Below are positions 31,820 through 40,294 of a stretch of 64,000 bases of DNA, piece by piece. The stretch comes from Chloroflexota bacterium (lineage in GTDB: Bacteria > Chloroflexota > UBA6077 > JACCZL01). The position numbers were made by a program, and so were the translations under genes. The stretch is taken from assembly GCA_020845495.1 (NCBI GenBank), contig JADLFM010000035.1, positions 1-64,000 on the forward strand, written 5' to 3'. Position 1 is the stretch's first letter. Every line of letters begins with the position of its first letter. The notes beneath the pieces are model-generated. The model saw only the letters and a program-made list of their open reading frames with translations. It searched no databases and was not told where the DNA came from.

Positions 31820-33067
31820 TCATCCGAGGTGTCTCCAGCGCTGAGCGTCGTTGGCTCGGGTTTCGGGCTGCGTGTCTGATGGATCGGGCAGGTGCGGATG
31901 ACGCAGCAGCCCCCGCCAGGCGATCGTCCGTTCGGGCTCGAGGACGAGTAAACCCGTTCGCGCACCGCCAGCAGTGAAGATGTCACGAGCGGCTTCGAAG
32001 CCGGCGTAGCGGCTTGCGAAGCTTGCCTCGACAACGGCAAGGACCTGGCGGTCGGATGGCTCGACCTCGACCAGCGTGCCCCGCGCAAGCACTCGCCGGA
32101 GCGGTGGTGTCGATTCACTAACCGCCAGCGAGACCCGCGGGTCCAGTCGAACGTGCTCGGCCCACTCCGAGCCAGCGCGCGGGGCGAGCCAGAAGGCACT
32201 GCCGTCCCAGGCATACCAGAGGGGAATCGTTGCCGGGTAGCCATCGGCGGCGACATAGCTGAGCGTCGCGACCAGGCTCTGGCGGAGGAACGCATCGAGT
32301 TCGGCTGCCTCGATAGGGCCGGCACGATCCACAAGTGGCGACGGCGCACGGTCGGCCACCGTGACAATCGGCGCATCGCGACCGGGGGTTGGCGCACTCG
32401 GCAATCGACCCACGTCACCAGCCAGGACCTCTGGTGCGACCGAGACGACATCCTTGGCGTCGCCAAGCGCCTCGAACAGGACCGGGCCGATGGCATCCGG
32501 GACGATACGCGCCGCCGCGCCTGCCACGGCCACCAGCGCGCTGCCAGCCGCGTCGAGCGGCACTGCCACCACCCAGACGTCGGGCAGGATCTCCGCGACG
32601 ATCGGGCCGTTGTCACTCGTACCCGCATGGATGGCATCGACTGAGACACGCACGGCGGGTGGCGGCACCAGCCGCAGCGGGCAGGTACCCTCGCGAGCGG
32701 CAGCCAGGACGTAGCGATCGTCGTCACGCACGAGCAGCAGCACCGTCTCGCCGATGCGCTCGACAAGATGCTCGGCCAACGCCTCGAAGCGGACGGCCGC
32801 CCGCAACTGCCGCGCAGCGCAGTGCCCGAGCGCCGGCAGCCCCGGCCCCGCCCGATACCGCCCATCCGGATCGCGCGCCACCAGCCGGGCGCTGCGGAGG
32901 GTGGTCAGGATCGCCAGCAGCGAACTCGGGCTGACGCTCAGGTCACGGCTCAACTCGGCCAGGGAACGCGGCGATGGCCCGGCCGCAAGCTGCTCGAGCG
33001 CCTGGACGGCACGAGCGACAGCCGGAACGTGCTGCTGGTAGCCTGGACGATGTGCGCTGTTCAGCAT
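31820..33067 (-). CDS. IclR-type HTH fused to a pyridoxamine-phosphate-oxidase-like domain
   Basis: The 415-residue protein begins with an IclR-like winged helix-turn-helix (residues about 10-65; VARAVQALEQLAAGP, SLAELSRDLSVSPSSLLAILTTL). A degenerate IclR-type effector region follows to about 215. The C terminus has a split-barrel PNPOx-like flavin-binding domain (about 255-390; LVATLSYVAADGYPATIPLWYAWDG, read in two parts; DPRVSLAVSES). This combination is unusual. The start ATG 33067 lies inside a palindromic operator, so the protein likely represses itself. The next gene downstream on the same strand is the NMT1 lipoprotein gene (131 bases). I infer that the fused domain senses a flavin or B6-like compound handled by the transporter. 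Confidence 0.85.
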   Translation of the reverse strand: MLNSAHRPGYQQHVPAVARAVQALEQLAAGPSPRSLAELSRDLSVSPSSLLAILTTLRSARLVARDPDGRYRAGPGLPALGHCAARQLRAAVRFEALAEHLVERIGETVLLLVRDDDRYVLAAAREGTCPLRLVPPPAVRVSVDAIHAGTSDNGPIVAEILPDVWVVAVPLDAAGSALVAVAGAAARIVPDAIGPVLFEALGDAKDVVSVAPEVLAGDVGRLPSAPTPGRDAPIVTVADRAPSPLVDRAGPIEAAELDAFLRQSLVATLSYVAADGYPATIPLWYAWDGSAFWLAPRAGSEWAEHVRLDPRVSLAVSESTPPLRRVLARGTLVEVEPSDRQVLAVVEASFASRYAGFEAARDIFTAGGARTGLLVLEPERTIAWRGLLRHPHLPDPSDTQPETRANDAQRWRHLG

Positions 33068-33093
33068 GCTGAATGGTACTTCAGAAGACTGAA
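33060..33093. promoter_or_regulatory. Two tandem TTCAG-N4-CTGAA operators over a start codon
   Basis: Perfect palindromes TTCAGCATGCTGAA (33060-33073) and TTCAG-AAGA-CTGAA (33080-33093) have centres exactly 20 bp apart, two helical turns. The first includes the ATG of the IclR/PNPOx regulator; there is no clear Shine-Dalgarno sequence. This suggests autoregulation by a tetramer or two dimers. Confidence 0.65.
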
Positions 33094-33300
33094 CGCGAAG
33101 CATACAACGCCGGCCGCGGCCATGCAAGCCGAGCGCCGATGTGACGTGCGTCGGCCTCGTCAGACAGACAGGCAAGCGTCAGGCAGGCGGGCGGACATCC
33201 GGCAGGTAGGCTGACGTCCGCGAGCAGGGCAAACCGGGGCCGCCGCGGCAGTGGACTCAGGGACAACCTGGCACACCGTTGCACCTTATCGCACATCCCG

Positions 33301-35856
33301 TCACACACGGGCGGCGGGCGCTGGCGGGTTCCCTGCGTTCGCGATGAGGCGGCGCAGCACGTCTTCCAGGAACTGGCTCGCGGCCTCTATGGACAGGCCG
33401 TCGGGCACGGAGATCGGTTCGCCGACGACGGCGCGGATCGGGCCAGGACGTGGCAGGCTCCGGCCCTTGGGCAGTACGGCGTGGAGGCCGATCAGCCCGA
33501 TCGGGACGACCGGTGCGCCAAGCTGACGCGCCAACAGCCCGATGCCGGGCTTGAATGCGCCGAGCGAGCCATCGCGCGAACGGGTGCCCTCAGGGAAGAC
33601 CAGGACGCTCCAGCCATCATCGACCAGGTCGCCACAGTGGGCGAGGCTGGCCGCGACCGGCCCCTCGCGGTGGAAGGGGAACGCTCCGAGCACGATTGTC
33701 GAGAACAGCGTCAGTGGCCGGCTGGTGAAGAAGTAGTCGGCGGCAGCCGCGACGGCCGTGCGCTGCCGACGGGTGGGCGGTAGCGCGGCCAGCACGGTCG
33801 CACTGTCGAGATGGCTGCTGTGATTGGCGATCAGGAGCACCGGGCCGCGCAGCCCGGCCAGATGCGCTTGCCCCGACACCGCGAACGGCCGTCCGAGGCC
33901 CCACAGCAGCGGCCTCAAGAGCACATCTTGCGCCAGCGAACGGACGTTGCGGACGAGCCAGCCGCGCGGCCAGCCCGGCAACGGCTCCGGCGGGGTGCGG
34001 CTGCCCCCACGTTCGAGCGCAGCCAGCAGATCACCGACCGTCCGAAGCGACGCGATCTCCTCATCAGCCGGGGAGCGGCCAAGCTCTTCTTCGAGCAGCA
34101 CCGCTAGCTCGATCCGTCCGAGTGAGTCCAACCCCAGGTCGAGCGTCAGGTCGGCCGCGGGACGAACTCGGTCGAGAGGCCGTCGGGTCGCGCGGGCGAT
34201 GAGCGCGCAGGCCCGCTCTTCCAGGCTACCCCCGAGCGGCGTCACGGTGACGGCTGGTGCGGCTGCGCGTTCGCCGGCCAGGGCGGCCAGCACCTCGCCG
34301 CGCTTCACTTTCAGCGACGGCGTGCGCGGCAAGTCCGGCTCCGGCCAGATCGTCCAGCCGCTAATGTGCTGGTGCGGCCCGAGCCGAGCGTTCGCGCGCC
34401 GGATTGCCGCCTCGGCTTCGGCCGGGTCGCCGCTCGGGACGACGACGGCGTGCACTTCGACGCCGGCTCCGCGCGGTCGTCCGACCACCACGCACGCCTT
34501 GATGGATGGGTCGACGCGGAGCGACGCCTCGACGTCCTCCGGGAAGACGTTCCGGCCGTCCGACAGGACGATCGTATCCTTCTTGCGGCCGTGGAGCAGG
34601 AGCGTCCCGCTGGGGCCGCGCGTGCCAAGGTCGCCGGTCCGATACCAGCCACTCTCGAAACTCGCCGCCGTCAGCGTCGGGCTGCGCCAGTAGCCAGCCG
34701 TCACGTTCGGGCCGCGCACCATGATCTCGCCATCCGGCGCCAGCCGTAGCTCGACGTCGCGCAGCGGCCAGCCGACGCCCGGAAGCCGTCGATCGTGGCG
34801 GTTCGAGGTCACGATCGGCGCACACTCGGTCGCGCCGTACCCCTGCACGACCGTTACCCCAAGCTGCTCCCAGGCTGCCCAGACCTCGGCATCAAGGGGT
34901 GCACCGCCGCACAGCGCCATCCGGAAGTGGCCGCCGAGCCGCCCATGAACCGCCCGGAACAGAGCCGGGCGGAGGACCATCGGTAAGCGGGCGGCAACGG
35001 CGTGCAGCCGGTCCCAGGTCCGTCGCCGCCCGCTCCGGTCCACCTCGCGCTCGATGCCGGCAAGCAGCAGAGCGAGCACTTCCGGGACGCAGACGATCAG
35101 CCCGATCTGATGACGTTGGAAGGCCGCCAGGATAGCACTCGAGCGACGGCTAGTGGCGTAGTAGACGGTCGCGCCGGAGGCGAGCGCGGTGAGCAGCCCG
35201 GCCGTCTGCTCCATCATGTGCGAGAGCGGCAGCAGCGAGAGCAGCCGAGTGCCGGGCGTGATCGGCAAGAACTCACGGGCCGCCCGCACGTTCGCCAGAA
35301 TGTTGGCGTGGGTCAACATCACGCCCTTCGGGTCGCCGGTTGTGCCAGACGTGAAGACGACCTCGGCCAGCCCCGGCGGCGCATCCGTGTCTCGCGGCGG
35401 CTGGCCGGCACCGGACCCTGGAAGGGTGCGCTGGGGACGCCCACGCTCCTCCTCGGCAGCCAGTTCGAGCGGGCTCAGGCGCAGCAGATCGGCGAGGCTG
35501 TCGGCCGGATCGGGGGCAGCGTCGGCAATCAGCAGGCGCGGCTCGGTCTGCTCGGCGATCCGCACGATGACGTCGGCCGGCGTGCGTAGGTCGAGCGGGA
35601 CGAGGATCGCGCCGACTTCCCACGCCCCCAGCAGCGCAACGACCAGTTCCGGGCTGTTAGCCGCCAGGATCAGCACCCGGTCGCCGGGCCGGATGCCTAC
35701 GCCCCGCAAACGGCGTGCCGCTCGGGTCGCACCCACCGCGACTTGACGGTAGCTCCAGCGTTCGGTGCGGAGGCCGCGCCGGATGGCGAGGGCCGGGCGG
35801 TCGCCATAGCGCCGCGCCGCGTAGCCGATGAGGTCCGGAATCGTTCGTAGCGTCAT
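33301..35856 (-). CDS. Acyl-activating enzyme-carrier-PlsC acyltransferase fusion
   Basis: Three domains are visible in 851 residues. Residues 1-535 form an AMP-forming acyl ligase (VVFTSGTTGDPKGVMLTHAN at 166-185, GATECAP, GWYRTGDLG and the C-terminal Lys in SLKVKRGE). Residues about 545-620 are an acyl-carrier domain with the phosphopantetheine Ser578 in DLGLDSLGRIEL. Residues about 630-851 are a PlsC-type 1-acylglycerol-phosphate acyltransferase with NHSSHLD (678-684) and FPEGTRS (754-760). It could activate a fatty acid, load it on its own carrier and transfer it to lysophosphatidate in one chain, related to the Aas idea but with the opposite domain order. It lies 75 bases downstream of cdsA in a phospholipid operon. 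Confidence 0.9.
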   Translation of the reverse strand: MTLRTIPDLIGYAARRYGDRPALAIRRGLRTERWSYRQVAVGATRAARRLRGVGIRPGDRVLILAANSPELVVALLGAWEVGAILVPLDLRTPADVIVRIAEQTEPRLLIADAAPDPADSLADLLRLSPLELAAEEERGRPQRTLPGSGAGQPPRDTDAPPGLAEVVFTSGTTGDPKGVMLTHANILANVRAAREFLPITPGTRLLSLLPLSHMMEQTAGLLTALASGATVYYATSRRSSAILAAFQRHQIGLIVCVPEVLALLLAGIEREVDRSGRRRTWDRLHAVAARLPMVLRPALFRAVHGRLGGHFRMALCGGAPLDAEVWAAWEQLGVTVVQGYGATECAPIVTSNRHDRRLPGVGWPLRDVELRLAPDGEIMVRGPNVTAGYWRSPTLTAASFESGWYRTGDLGTRGPSGTLLLHGRKKDTIVLSDGRNVFPEDVEASLRVDPSIKACVVVGRPRGAGVEVHAVVVPSGDPAEAEAAIRRANARLGPHQHISGWTIWPEPDLPRTPSLKVKRGEVLAALAGERAAAPAVTVTPLGGSLEERACALIARATRRPLDRVRPAADLTLDLGLDSLGRIELAVLLEEELGRSPADEEIASLRTVGDLLAALERGGSRTPPEPLPGWPRGWLVRNVRSLAQDVLLRPLLWGLGRPFAVSGQAHLAGLRGPVLLIANHSSHLDSATVLAALPPTRRQRTAVAAAADYFFTSRPLTLFSTIVLGAFPFHREGPVAASLAHCGDLVDDGWSVLVFPEGTRSRDGSLGAFKPGIGLLARQLGAPVVPIGLIGLHAVLPKGRSLPRPGPIRAVVGEPISVPDGLSIEAASQFLEDVLRRLIANAGNPPAPAARV

Positions 35857-35931
35857 CCGTACAACCAGGCCATCATCCGGATAACCAGACCGCCGCCTGC
35901 GACCGAGCCACGCTCACGTGTGGGCAGGCCA

Positions 35932-36912
35932 TCATCCGAGGGTCCGCAACAGGTGGTACACCAGCGGCGCGGTCACGATCAGGCTATCCGCACGGTCGAG
36001 CAGACCGCCGAAGCCGGGCAGCCAGGCACCGGCGTCCTTCACCCCAAACTCGCGCTTGATGAGCGATTCGAGCAGGTCGCCCCAGACCGCGCCGACCGCC
36101 ACCACGACCGGCAGCGCCGCGACGATCCCGAAGGGGAGGCTGGCCGGCAGGACGTCGGCCAGCAGCGCCGTTCCGACTGCCGCGCCGAGAGCGTTGCCGA
36201 GCACCCCCTCCCAGGTCTTGTTCGGGCTGAGGATTGGAGAGAGGCTGTGCCGGCCGCACAGCTTGCCGACCGTGAACGCTCCCACATCCGAGAGCGCCGT
36301 CGCCAACCCCAGGACGAGCAGGATACCCGCGCCGCCCGGTAGCCAGCGCTCGACGAGCAGGAGGTGGACGAGCAGCAGTGGCAGGTAGGCGTAGCCGAAA
36401 GCAGCCAGTGCGAACGTCCGTACCCCTGCCCGCACGTCCTGGGTCACCAGCGGCTGGAGCGTCCCGACGACCAGCAGCAGGGGCAGGGTCTCGAAGAGGG
36501 CGGTTGGGGAGAGCAGCGCCAGCGGGAGCGCCGCCAGTCCCAGCACGAGCAGGACGGTGCGGTAAAGCGGGGGCAGGCTCACGAGCCGGCTGTACTCGCG
36601 CAGCCCCTGAAAGACCAGCAGCGCCACCAGCAACCCGAGCGTGAGCGGACCACCCAGTACCGCCAGCGAGTAGACCGGCGCGATGACCGCCCAGACGGCC
36701 CAGCGCTGGAAGAGTACCCGTCGATGCAGCTCACGCAGGTGCCGTCGCTCGAGCACGAGCAGAAGGAGCAGCCCGGCCAGCAGTACACCCCCGAGGGTAC
36801 GCGCCAATGGCCAGACCAGCGGGCTGGCGAACGAGCTTACGAACGAGCTTACGACCGACCCGGCCTGCATGAGTTCGAGCACGCTAGCACCGGCCCTTAG
36901 CTGGGCATACAT
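35932..36912 (-). CDS. cdsA: Phosphatidate cytidylyltransferase
   Basis: The 326-residue membrane protein has eight or more predicted helices. The C-terminal CDP-alcohol-synthase signature is intact: LLESLIKREFGVKDAGAWLP followed by GFGGLLDRADS, with the preceding ILSPNKTWEG motif. It converts phosphatidate and CTP to CDP-diacylglycerol. It sits between the CDP-alcohol phosphatidyltransferase gene (37 bases upstream) and the acyltransferase fusion gene (75 bases downstream) on the same strand, making a phosphatidate-to-phospholipid operon. Confidence 0.93.
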   Translation of the reverse strand: MYAQLRAGASVLELMQAGSVVSSFVSSFASPLVWPLARTLGGVLLAGLLLLLVLERRHLRELHRRVLFQRWAVWAVIAPVYSLAVLGGPLTLGLLVALLVFQGLREYSRLVSLPPLYRTVLLVLGLAALPLALLSPTALFETLPLLLVVGTLQPLVTQDVRAGVRTFALAAFGYAYLPLLLVHLLLVERWLPGGAGILLVLGLATALSDVGAFTVGKLCGRHSLSPILSPNKTWEGVLGNALGAAVGTALLADVLPASLPFGIVAALPVVVAVGAVWGDLLESLIKREFGVKDAGAWLPGFGGLLDRADSLIVTAPLVYHLLRTLG

Positions 36913-36949
36913 GGTCTCTGTGCTGCCCGGGTATCACCGCTGCTCCCGA

Positions 36950-37576
36950 TCACGCCGCCTGACGCGGAGCAGACGTCGGGTGGAGGTCGGCATAGGTGGC
37001 CTGGAGCCGGCGAACCAGGGTGGCCATGCACCCGACTAGGACGATGGCGAGGAAGCCACTGTAGACCCACTCCAGCGGCAGCACCAGCCCGAGCACGCCC
37101 ACGACGGCCAGCAGTGCCATCCGGTCCGCCTTGCCCATCGGCCCCATGTACTGGCGTCGGCCGCCGGCTGCCTTACTCAAGATCGCCAGATAGCTCGAAA
37201 TCAGCATGGCGACGATGGCCGCTGCACCGAGCCGGAGATCGGCCGGGCCGGCGAACGCCATCCCGCCGAGCAGCGCGACGTCGGCCAGCCGGTCCGAGAG
37301 CTCGTTCAGCACTTCGCCCCAGGGCCGGGCGAGGCCAGTATCCCGGGCGACCAGTCCATCCAGGGCGTTGAGCGCCGTCCGCACCACCGCGACAAGGGGG
37401 ACCGCGGCGAGTAGCCAGGGCTGCACCGGGGCCGCATAGAGGCAGATGCCGCCCACCACGGACAGCGCGAGCGCCGCGCCGGTCAGCCAATCCGGATGGA
37501 CTCGACGCGCCACCAACCAGCGCTCGATACCGCCGAGCGAACGCTGAAACGCAGGCTTCAAGACGTAGATGCCGGC
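36950..37576 (-). CDS. CDP-alcohol phosphatidyltransferase
   Basis: The 208-residue membrane protein contains the full family signature DG-x2-AR-x8-G-x3-D-x3-D as DGLVARDTGLARPWGEVLNE then LSDRLAD. It condenses CDP-diacylglycerol with an alcohol (glycerol phosphate, serine or inositol phosphate; not determinable here). The GTG at 37576 with GAGGGAG upstream is preferred; the open frame goes up to 37777 but that part is Gly/Arg/Ser-rich and not membrane-like. It is the first gene of the phospholipid operon. Confidence 0.9.
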   Translation of the reverse strand, partial: AGIYVLKPAFQRSLGGIERWLVARRVHPDWLTGAALALSVVGGICLYAAPVQPWLLAAVPLVAVVRTALNALDGLVARDTGLARPWGEVLNELSDRLADVALLGGMAFAGPADLRLGAAAIVAMLISSYLAILSKAAGGRRQYMGPMGKADRMALLAVVGVLGLVLPLEWVYSGFLAIVLVGCMATLVRRLQATYADLHPTSAPRQAA

Positions 37577-37798
37577 CACCGGTCTCCCTCGCTTCGATCT
37601 GGTCGTCGGCTCGCTCAATCGTACACCGCCTCCTGACCCGGCCTGCGAGATATCCACGCGGCAGCCCTGGTCTACACGTACGCGCCGGCCAGATCGACCC
37701 GCGCCACTGTGCGCACCTGTCATCGCGCCTGCTTCGGACGACGTGAGCGACGGGCAGGCAGAGTCCGGAGGGAGCACGGACCGGCGTCCACGGGCGCG

Positions 37799-38119
37799 TC
37801 AGCGGGTCCGGTCGATGCGTGCTTCCAGGCGGTACACGTATGCCAGCACCTCCGCAACCACGGCGTACAGCTCTGGTGGGATCGCCGCGCCCACGTCCAA
37901 CTGACTCAGGACCGCCGCAAGCTGGGGATCTTCGGTGACGTGAACGCCGGCCTCGCGTGCCCGGCGCACGATCTCCTCGGCAACCAGCCCCTGGCCAGCA
38001 GCCGTCACCACCGGCGCGGCGTCTGCGCCTGGCTGATACGACAGGGCTACCGCTCGGCGCCGCGAGGTCGGCCTCGGCGGCTCGCCGGTCAGGTCGGAGC
38101 GCTTGCCTGCCCGGCTCAT
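37799..38119 (-). CDS. FlhB-like C-terminal-domain protein
   Basis: The 106-residue protein matches the cytoplasmic part of FlhB/YscU (AVALSYQPGADAAPVV, GLVAEEIVRRAREAGV, DPQLAAVLSQLDVGAAIPPELYAVVAEVLAYVYRL in parts) but lacks membrane helices and the self-cleaving NPTH loop; it begins after that point. Such free-standing proteins are known as YlqH/FhlB-type in Firmicutes. Its ATG overlaps the stop of the FliK-like gene by four bases (38116-38119), so the pair is translationally coupled. No flagellar structural gene is present nearby. Confidence 0.85.
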   Translation of the reverse strand: MSRAGKRSDLTGEPPRPTSRRRAVALSYQPGADAAPVVTAAGQGLVAEEIVRRAREAGVHVTEDPQLAAVLSQLDVGAAIPPELYAVVAEVLAYVYRLEARIDRTR

Positions 38120-40185
38120 GCTGTGACGTCCACCCGCCGCACCCGTGGCGTCGGGACTCCGGCCGGGGCCGGATTCGGGCGATGCGTCGCATCGACGAGT
38201 GGCGACCGGAATCCGAGCCGCTCGAGTCGTCCGACGAGTTCGCTCGAGGTGGCGTCCAGGAGTGCCTCAGAGAAGGGGGTGCTGCTCGTGAAGTGGCAAC
38301 TGACGTTCGACGTTCCGACCGCCAGCCGAATGCGGAGGTCGCCAAGGTTCGGCAACTGGAGTCGGAGGCGAACGACGTCGGTGGGCATGGCGTCGCCGTC
38401 ATCCCGCTGGCGAGCGTCCCGTTCACGCACGCTCATCTCGAGAGTGGTTGCCCGATTGCCGAGCATGGCCGGCAGCGTGACGATGAAGAAGCGCGGCTCG
38501 GTGCGGTCGCCATGGCCGGCATTCACGATCTGCTCAGCTTGCACCGTTGCCTGGAGCCGGCGCAGCGTCTGACTGACCGTGGTCGGGGTGTCGAAGCTGC
38601 CGGCAGCAAGCTCGCGGATCAGGCCGTCCACCTGCGCGCGAGTGCCAGGCGGCCGATCGCCCGCACGACTGAGTGCAGTCGATACGACGGCCAGCGGGTC
38701 ATCGCCGGAGAGTGCGAGCCCGCCGCGCGTAGAAGCAGACGGCTCAGGCGCAGCGGCCGCCTGCCCACGTCCTGTAGGCCGGCCAGCGGGGTCGAGGGAC
38801 GTGCCGCTCGGGGGTGACCCATCTGCCGGCGGGGCGCCCAACCCGCCGCCAACCAGCCGCGCCTCCGTCGGCGTGGCTACCTCGCCGAGCGTCCGCTGGA
38901 GCCAGCCAACGATGCCGGCCGCGTCCCCCTCGACCGGCACCTGCCAGGACACAAGCAGGGCACGTGCAGTCGCCGAGGCGGGATCACCGCTGCGTGCGAG
39001 GCGCTGGAGCACGGCGAGGCCATCGCTCCAGGCGCGACGTGGGTCCAACTGACCGGCGAGCGTCTGGCGGCCGATGGCAAGAGTCAGAGGCGTCAAGGGC
39101 AGGCCGAGCCGGCGCAGCAGCACGGCCGAGGCGATGTCGGAGTCCATGCCGCCGGCGGCCGCGAGGTCGCGTCGAAGCGAGCGCACCGCAAGCTCCGTGA
39201 CTGGCACGCCCTGCCCGATCATCTCGCCGACGAGCCGCGCGTTCACCTCGTCCGGATGGACGCCGACGTCGACCAGCAGTCGCCCGAGATCGGCTGGCAG
39301 CACCGCTGCACCCCCGCCGGCCGGGATTGCCGCTCGCCCGAGCGCCGCCAGCATCCGGGCGACGTCGCCGGAGACGCCGAGGCTCTGGGCAAGCCGTCCA
39401 TAGGCGGGCATCGCCGTACGCGCGACGAGATCGGCGGTGCCATCGTCGCCAGTTCGTGTGGCCGGGCCAGGCGTGGACGGACCGTCCGCCGAGCCTGCCA
39501 GAGCGCCAGCCCCACTTCTGGCCCCCATCGTCGCCCCGGCGCTGGTCTTCGTGCCGGCCTGCTCGGATACGTCGCCCTCCGGGACGATGCGTGTAGCAGG
39601 CACGTCGGCGCCGTCCCCAGCCACGACCTCCCCGGCAAGGTCGGCCGAAACGAGCGTCACTAGCTCGCCCGCCGCCATGCTCCCTGCCGAGCGGCCCGCT
39701 GCACCGCCCGCGAACGACCAGCCGCCCGCATGAGCGCCCGGACCTCGGTTCGATCCCTGGTTCGGCTCGCCACTCGGTCGCCCATCGGCCCCGCCATGCG
39801 AGCCGCCGTCAGGACGACCAGGCGAGCGTGACACTATGGGCACGCCGCGGCCGGTCATCGCCCCCTGGGCCACGCCGCCCCGGCCATCGGCCGACCCGTC
39901 CGCGCGACTGGCATACCCCTTCCCGAAGGTGTCGTCGACCATCCGCAGGAGGAGTGTGCCAGCGGTCCCTTCTTCGACGCGCAGGGTGACCTGCTGGCCG
40001 GCCGCCAGTGGCACCCGGCTGGCGACCCGCATCGTCTGGCCACCCAGGCGTAGCTGGACGATGTCCCCGTCGACCCGGGCGACGCGGGCCCGCACCACCT
40101 GACCGGCCGCCAGCCCGCCCTGTTCGGCGGACAGGAAGCGGGCTGGCGCCACTCGGGCGACGGGTGCGACTGGCTCCACGGGCAT
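38116..40185 (-). CDS. FliK-like hook-length-control-domain protein (YlqG type)
   Basis: The 689-residue protein has an N-terminal small beta domain (VVRARVARVDGDIVQLRLGG), a long Gly/Ala/Thr-rich disordered middle (about residues 90-260), a helical central region, and a C-terminal FliK-like domain (FFIVTLPAMLGNRATTLEMSV, LRLQLPNLGDLRIRLAVG). FliK is the flagellar ruler/switch; together with the FlhB-like product it mirrors the export-specificity pair. ATG 40185 has AGGAG close upstream; a TTG at 40236 would add 17 residues. In the absence of other flagellar genes its role is unclear: an orphan export-control pair or a repurposed one. Confidence 0.8.
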   Translation of the reverse strand: MPVEPVAPVARVAPARFLSAEQGGLAAGQVVRARVARVDGDIVQLRLGGQTMRVASRVPLAAGQQVTLRVEEGTAGTLLLRMVDDTFGKGYASRADGSADGRGGVAQGAMTGRGVPIVSRSPGRPDGGSHGGADGRPSGEPNQGSNRGPGAHAGGWSFAGGAAGRSAGSMAAGELVTLVSADLAGEVVAGDGADVPATRIVPEGDVSEQAGTKTSAGATMGARSGAGALAGSADGPSTPGPATRTGDDGTADLVARTAMPAYGRLAQSLGVSGDVARMLAALGRAAIPAGGGAAVLPADLGRLLVDVGVHPDEVNARLVGEMIGQGVPVTELAVRSLRRDLAAAGGMDSDIASAVLLRRLGLPLTPLTLAIGRQTLAGQLDPRRAWSDGLAVLQRLARSGDPASATARALLVSWQVPVEGDAAGIVGWLQRTLGEVATPTEARLVGGGLGAPPADGSPPSGTSLDPAGRPTGRGQAAAAPEPSASTRGGLALSGDDPLAVVSTALSRAGDRPPGTRAQVDGLIRELAAGSFDTPTTVSQTLRRLQATVQAEQIVNAGHGDRTEPRFFIVTLPAMLGNRATTLEMSVRERDARQRDDGDAMPTDVVRLRLQLPNLGDLRIRLAVGTSNVSCHFTSSTPFSEALLDATSSELVGRLERLGFRSPLVDATHRPNPAPAGVPTPRVRRVDVTA

Positions 40186-40294
40186 CGACTCCTGGGAAAT
40201 CGTGCTGCCAGCCTCCACGGCCGGCGGTGCTACCAAGACTATCGACCGTCAGCCCTGCTTCGATCAGTCATCCCCTCGGACTCGCGGCCGTCTG

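Noticed and set aside
31689..31840. TPP or FMN riboswitch upstream of the NMT1 transporter
   Set aside because: I looked on the minus strand for the CTGAGA...ACCC core of TPP switches and for the FMN core and found neither.
36950..38426. A 417-codon minus-strand frame across the CDP-alcohol phosphatidyltransferase and FlhB-like genes
   Set aside because: It covers two well-supported genes in another phase and lacks any recognisable domain.
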